Below are positions 41,625-45,005 of a stretch of 45,005 nt of DNA, in pieces. The stretch spans positions 1-45,005 of the forward strand of contig JAJFMT010000010.1 in the NCBI GenBank assembly GCA_020696855.1. The letters run 5' to 3'. Under the pieces are notes generated by a model. It did not search any database. It saw only the letters and a list, made by a program, of their open reading frames with translations, and had not been told where the DNA came from. The first letter of the stretch is position 1. Each line of letters starts with the position of its first letter. A program made the translations under genes and the position numbers. Source of the DNA: Pseudobdellovibrio sp. Lineage in GTDB: Bacteria; Bdellovibrionota; Bdellovibrionia; Bdellovibrionales; Bdellovibrionaceae.

Positions 41625-42554
41625 TTAAAGACTTACATCAATGCCGGCAGAATATGTTGAACTTGCCTCATCATAAAATTTTAAATTGTTGTCGTAGTTT
41701 GTTCCGTTCAGCAATGCACCACTGTTCGTGTGACCCATGCTGAGAGAGATCGTGTCGTTAACAGAATAACTAAGCGTTTGGAAGTGCAAGAAATCGTTTC
41801 TAACAATGCCTTCACTTGAATATTTTGAGTCGAACTGAAAACGCGTGCTTAACGAGAGGCTATCAGTAAATTTATAACCAACGTTAATGCGCTGACGGAT
41901 ACGCTGCATGGTAACCGGTTCACCGGCATTGGTTGTAGCAAATTTTGTGAAGTTTCGTTGGTAGGCTACGTAATAACTGATGTTCCAGTTGTCAATTCCA
42001 AGAGGCTTGTTTTGCAGGTATAAGCTGGCTGCTCCACCGATACTGTAAAGTAATTCCGTATTGTTTTTTGAGCTATCGGACATTGGCAACGTAACGCTGA
42101 GAGAAGGCCCCAACTTGAAGTACTTGCTTAAATCGAAAGAAGAACGGCTGAAGCTGAAGATAGGGTCGATGAAAGAACCGTTTTTTGCCGTGTCTTTCAG
42201 ATTTTGTGAATAAAGAGTAAATACAGAGGCGCGGTAGATGCCGTAAGACAGACCTGGTGTAAATGTATAATCGACAGATTCGCTGCGCGTGCCATCAGGT
42301 TGCGTTTCAGCGGTTATAGAATATGAAAGTCCAAGCCCCATGCTGTACTTCACAGAAGGTGCTTCTTCTTTTTTGACTTCAGCCGTGCTGGTTGCTGCAG
42401 CCGCAGCAGCCGCTGCAGGAGTGGCATTGGCATCAGCAGTTGCTGTCGGAGTTTTTACTTCCTTAGCTACTGTAGTAGTTGTTGCGGGCGCCTGGGCATG
42501 AGCAAAAGCGCACAATAGGGTGATCGCAAGTGGTGTCCATGTGATTTTAAGCAT
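41625..42554 (-). CDS. Outer-membrane beta-barrel protein
   Basis: A 309-residue exported protein. Signal peptide residues 1-21 (ending AHAQ), then a Thr/Ala low-complexity stretch (about 22-65, with a run of Ala), then paired amphipathic strands through the rest (YSMGLGLSYSITAETQPDG, YTFTPGLSYGIYRASVFTLY, NISYYVAYQRNFTKF, QRINVGYKFTDSLSLSTRFQ) ending in YSAGIDVSL. The family is not identified. AAGGA precedes the ATG. It is first in an operon with the lipoprotein; 233 bases separate it from the divergent small secreted gene. Confidence 0.78.
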   Translation of the reverse strand: MLKITWTPLAITLLCAFAHAQAPATTTTVAKEVKTPTATADANATPAAAAAAAATSTAEVKKEEAPSVKYSMGLGLSYSITAETQPDGTRSESVDYTFTPGLSYGIYRASVFTLYSQNLKDTAKNGSFIDPIFSFSRSSFDLSKYFKLGPSLSVTLPMSDSSKNNTELLYSIGGAASLYLQNKPLGIDNWNISYYVAYQRNFTKFATTNAGEPVTMQRIRQRINVGYKFTDSLSLSTRFQFDSKYSSEGIVRNDFLHFQTLSYSVNDTISLSMGHTNSGALLNGTNYDNNLKFYDEASSTYSAGIDVSL

Positions 42555-42787
42555 ACGTATCCTTTTGTTGTCGGGCCTTAACTTTCAATGACTGTGCCGG
42601 GTTAAAACCGCTTTTAGTGGGGTCAAACTGTACAAAAACAAGACGATTACGAAAAAATGACATTCTTTTGCCGCTTAAACCGCCATCAGCTCAAATATAT
42701 GGTGTCTTTTAGAACCTGTGGTTTCACTTCAATAATGATCAAGCAGAAGGCGTTTGAGGCCGATTAGTAGCCGTAACCGGAGGCCCG

Positions 42788-43129
42788 ATGAAGAGCATAC
42801 GCTTAGCTATTTTAATTGCGTCTTTAATAGTGTCAGGAAATGCAGTGGCCGCAGACACCGTAATATGCGGTACCAGCGAATCTGAAGACTACTTTCAATT
42901 TATCGTAAGTAAGGTGAACGGGTTTCGTTACCGGATTATGAGAAACGATGACCGCAATCAGGCTACTTTAATCGTCGAAAACGGCAACAATATCTGCGTA
43001 CGGGCATCGATCATTGATAGCGAGCCCATGTATCCTGATGACCCTTCATACGCATCTGCTCAAAGAGCGCAGGGCGAACAAGTGCATTACGTGAAAATTC
43101 ACGTTCATGACATCTGGACAGACCGTTAA
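42788..43129 (+). CDS. Small secreted protein of unknown function
   Basis: A 113-residue protein with a signal peptide (about residues 1-22, ending AVAA) and a short beta-rich mature part: VICGTSESEDYFQFIVSKV, FRYRIMRNDDRNQATLIVEN, NICVRASIID, then YVKIHVHDIW. Two Cys could pair. GGAGG four bases from the ATG region (42779-42783) is a strong ribosome site and supports the start. No family recognised; it is convergent with the cNMP-binding gene. Confidence 0.72.
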   Translation: MKSIRLAILIASLIVSGNAVAADTVICGTSESEDYFQFIVSKVNGFRYRIMRNDDRNQATLIVENGNNICVRASIIDSEPMYPDDPSYASAQRAQGEQVHYVKIHVHDIWTDR

Positions 43130-43137
43130 TTTCTAAA

Positions 43138-43503
43138 TTATTTTTTTGCTTCTTTTAATGCGTGATTCATCTGCTTCAGACGCAAGATGAATGACTTCAT
43201 CATTGTTGAGGCCCACAACGGGAGTTCTCCCAGCATGGACTCGTAACCTTCAGCAGAAATCTTCATTAAGCTTACATCGGTAACGGCTTGTGCGCTGGCT
43301 GTGCGTGCGCCTTTATCAACCAAGGCAAATTCTCCGAAGGTTTCGCCGTCTTTTAGACGTGCGACTTCGATTCTTTGATTTCCTTTACCTTTAGTTGAAA
43401 TCGAAACCTCGCCTGACTCAATAATATAAAAGTGCGTTTCAAGATCGCCTTCAAAAAAAATAAAATCACCGATCTGGTATTTTTCTTTTGATATTTTAGA
43501 CAT
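43138..43503 (-). CDS. Stand-alone cyclic-nucleotide-binding domain protein
   Basis: A 121-residue protein consisting of one CRP-type cNMP-binding domain: GDFIFFEGDLETHFYIIESG, EVSISTKG, then the phosphate-binding cassette FGEFALVDKGARTASAQA, keeping Gly-Glu and Arg-Thr-Ala of functional binders. No helix-turn-helix or enzymatic domain. It is 22 bases downstream of radA on the same strand, with GAGGCG before the ATG. It probably acts as a small sensing protein; a partner is not visible. Confidence 0.88.
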   Translation of the reverse strand: MSKISKEKYQIGDFIFFEGDLETHFYIIESGEVSISTKGKGNQRIEVARLKDGETFGEFALVDKGARTASAQAVTDVSLMKISAEGYESMLGELPLWASTMMKSFILRLKQMNHALKEAKK

Positions 43504-43525
43504 GCAGTCGCCTCTTAATTTGAAC

Positions 43526-44932
43526 TTAGAAGTTTAGTTTTTCTAAATCATGAACTGATTTCAAAAAATTGACATTAATATTTTTCATCAGTCCAGGGTC
43601 TTCGAAATGCTTTTTGTTAAAATACGGAAGATAGAACTGCTTGAAGCCCAGTTTTACTGCTTCACGAATGCGTATCTCCGGAAATGAAATGGCGCGGATC
43701 TCTCCTGTTAGGCCGATCTCTCCCAGATAAAGGGCGTCTGAGGCAATCGGCTCATTCCGGTCTGTCGAGAGGACGGCGGCCGCAATAGCGAGATCAACCC
43801 CTGGCTCTTCAATTTTTAAACCGCCCACGACGTTGATGTACAAGTCGTTGAACGAAAGCTTTATGCCAAGGTGGCGGTCAAGAACGGCTGTTAATAAATG
43901 AATGCGGTTAATATCAATCCCGATCGAAGTTCTGCGAGGGAAAGAATTATTTGAGTTCAATGTCAGCGCCTGTATTTCACAAAGAATCGGGCGGGTACCT
44001 TCAAGAGACGCAAAGATTGAAGAACCGACCCGGTTTTGGCTTCGCTCTTGTAAAAACAGTTCGGATGGATTCAGAACTTCTCTTAGTCCAAGTGAAGACA
44101 TTTCAAATACGCCAAGCTCCTGAGCGGAACCGAAACGGTTCTTTAATGTGCGTAAAAGACGGAAGTGCGTGTTGCTGTCGCCTTCAAACGAAAGAACGCA
44201 ATCCACCATGTGCTCCAGCACTTTCGGGCCGGCTAAGTTTCCGTCTTTTGTGATGTGACCGATCAGCACGACAGCTGTCTTCGTGCGCTTTGCAAACATC
44301 ATCAGTTGGCCGGCTGCTTCGCGGACCTGAGAAACCGATCCCGGGGCAGCCGTGACTTCCGGAACAAAAATTGTTTGAACAGAGTCGACAATCAAAACAT
44401 CAGGTTTCATCTTTTCTGCGAGATCCAAAATCAGATTCATATTGTTTTCTGAAGCGATTTCAATCGACTGATATTTTATACCGAGGCGGTGAGCGCGGGA
44501 CGCAGACTGATTCGTGCTTTCCTCTGCAGAAATATAAAGAACTGATTTTTGATTCTTAGCTAAACCGCCGGCCATTTGAAGAAGCAAAGTACTCTTTCCA
44601 ATGCCGGGCGCTCCGCCTAACAGAACAAAACTTGATTCAGCAAGTCCGCCGCCGAGAACGCGGTCTAACTCAGAAATCGAAGTGGACATTCTTTGCATTT
44701 TAGCTTCGTTGAGGCTTTGGTCCAGACGAAGAGTTTGCACAGACGCGGAATTTGAAGCGACCCAGCCACGCTGAGTTCCCGACTTGCCGCCGTAACCTGA
44801 TGAAGCGTCTGAGAAAGTTTCTTCGACGAGAGAATTCCACGTTCCGCAGTCGGAACATTTGCCTTCCCATCTGGAGCGCTGAGCTCCGCAGGACTGACAA
44901 ACATACACGGTTTTGTTCTTTGATTTTGCCAT
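43526..44932 (-). CDS. radA: DNA repair protein RadA (Sms)
   Basis: Branch-migration ATPase in recombination. 468 residues from ATG 44932 (MAKSKNKTVYVC), as in relatives; the in-frame ATG at 44956 would add eight residues. Zinc finger CQSCGAQRSRWEGKCSDCG (residues about 12-30), Walker A GGAPGIGKST, Walker B VLIVDSV, the RadA-specific KNRFGS and the C-terminal Lon-like domain with GVDLAIAAAVLS and GEIGLTGEIRAI. Cotranscribed with the cNMP-binding gene. Confidence 0.96.
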   Translation of the reverse strand: MAKSKNKTVYVCQSCGAQRSRWEGKCSDCGTWNSLVEETFSDASSGYGGKSGTQRGWVASNSASVQTLRLDQSLNEAKMQRMSTSISELDRVLGGGLAESSFVLLGGAPGIGKSTLLLQMAGGLAKNQKSVLYISAEESTNQSASRAHRLGIKYQSIEIASENNMNLILDLAEKMKPDVLIVDSVQTIFVPEVTAAPGSVSQVREAAGQLMMFAKRTKTAVVLIGHITKDGNLAGPKVLEHMVDCVLSFEGDSNTHFRLLRTLKNRFGSAQELGVFEMSSLGLREVLNPSELFLQERSQNRVGSSIFASLEGTRPILCEIQALTLNSNNSFPRRTSIGIDINRIHLLTAVLDRHLGIKLSFNDLYINVVGGLKIEEPGVDLAIAAAVLSTDRNEPIASDALYLGEIGLTGEIRAISFPEIRIREAVKLGFKQFYLPYFNKKHFEDPGLMKNINVNFLKSVHDLEKLNF

Positions 44933-44979
44933 ACAAAGAGAGTTAACATAAGTCATAGCGAAAGCAAGGGTTAACCACT

Positions 44980-45005
44980 ATGATCAACTGGAAAAATAAG
45001 TCAGC
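44980..45005 (+). CDS. Possible start of a gene cut by the window end
   Basis: ATG at 44980 opens a frame (MINWKNKS) that is still open at the last base. AAGGG about nine bases upstream could be its ribosome site. It would be divergent from radA. Only eight codons are visible, so this is a weak call. Confidence 0.3.

Noticed and set aside
42759..42766. GCCGATTA as a second FliA-type -10 before the small secreted gene
   Set aside because: No TAAA-type -35 at 11-12 bases upstream, and the transcript would start inside or next to the ribosome site.
1..45005. Mobile element, prophage, defence island or horizontally acquired block
   Set aside because: No integrase, transposase, toxin-antitoxin pair, restriction or CRISPR gene is present, and codon style is even across the window.

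Overview
The window looks like a stretch of ordinary chromosome from a Gram-negative, probably Bdellovibrionota (Bdellovibrio-like) bacterium. This is an inference from moderate GC content, many secreted lipoproteins and outer-membrane barrels, two barrels resembling the myxobacterial/Bdellovibrio OMP_myx_plus family beside a TPR protein, and the style of the receiver proteins. No species can be named from sequence alone. There is no integrase, transposase, phage gene, CRISPR array, rRNA or tRNA that I can see, and no gene-free stretch longer than 300 bases.

Layout. 1-2.6 kb: 3' end of a mitochondrial-type aconitase, a periplasmic SIMPL-domain protein, a Thr-rich secreted OB-fold-like protein and a DUF4360-like secreted protein. 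2.6-7.5 kb (minus strand): a Pro-rich lipoprotein ending in 17-residue beta-solenoid-like repeats, then a four-gene envelope operon (barrel, TPR protein, small secreted protein, barrel) recalling the outer-membrane part of Glt/adventurous-gliding loci. 7.6-10.7 kb (minus strand): an operon of a receiver-domain protein, nadC, birA and a membrane-anchored GyrI-like protein. 10.8-15.6 kb (plus strand): a tight run of lptF/G, def, fmt, rpe and hutH. 15.8-20.2 kb: a 1489-residue lipoprotein of twelve Ig-like repeats in two length classes, a thirteenth different repeat and a LamG-like end. 20.2-29.4 kb: LOG-family protein, hutU, a CheY-like receiver, a membrane-anchored SLT-like protein, two LysR regulators, a Tat-exported intradiol dioxygenase, and terC-htpX. 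29.4-35.7 kb (minus strand): sucA-sucB-SDR-lpdA, the 2-oxoglutarate dehydrogenase operon with an inserted short-chain dehydrogenase. 35.8-45.0 kb: gpmA-hutI, a small prepilin-like protein, a PlsC-like acyltransferase divergent from glpK, a lipoprotein/barrel pair, a cNMP-binding protein and radA.

Together the genes give TCA cycle enzymes (aconitase, complete 2-oxoglutarate dehydrogenase), three of the histidine-degradation enzymes (hutH, hutU, hutI, each in a different transcription unit), glycerol phosphorylation, NAD and biotin attachment functions, start/finish of N-formylmethionine protein synthesis, and a large set of envelope proteins. The least explained parts are the repeat lipoproteins at 2634-3890 and 15764-20233, the SLT-like protein at 23190-24875, the barrel/TPR operon at 4043-7484 and the prepilin-like protein at 38210-38443.
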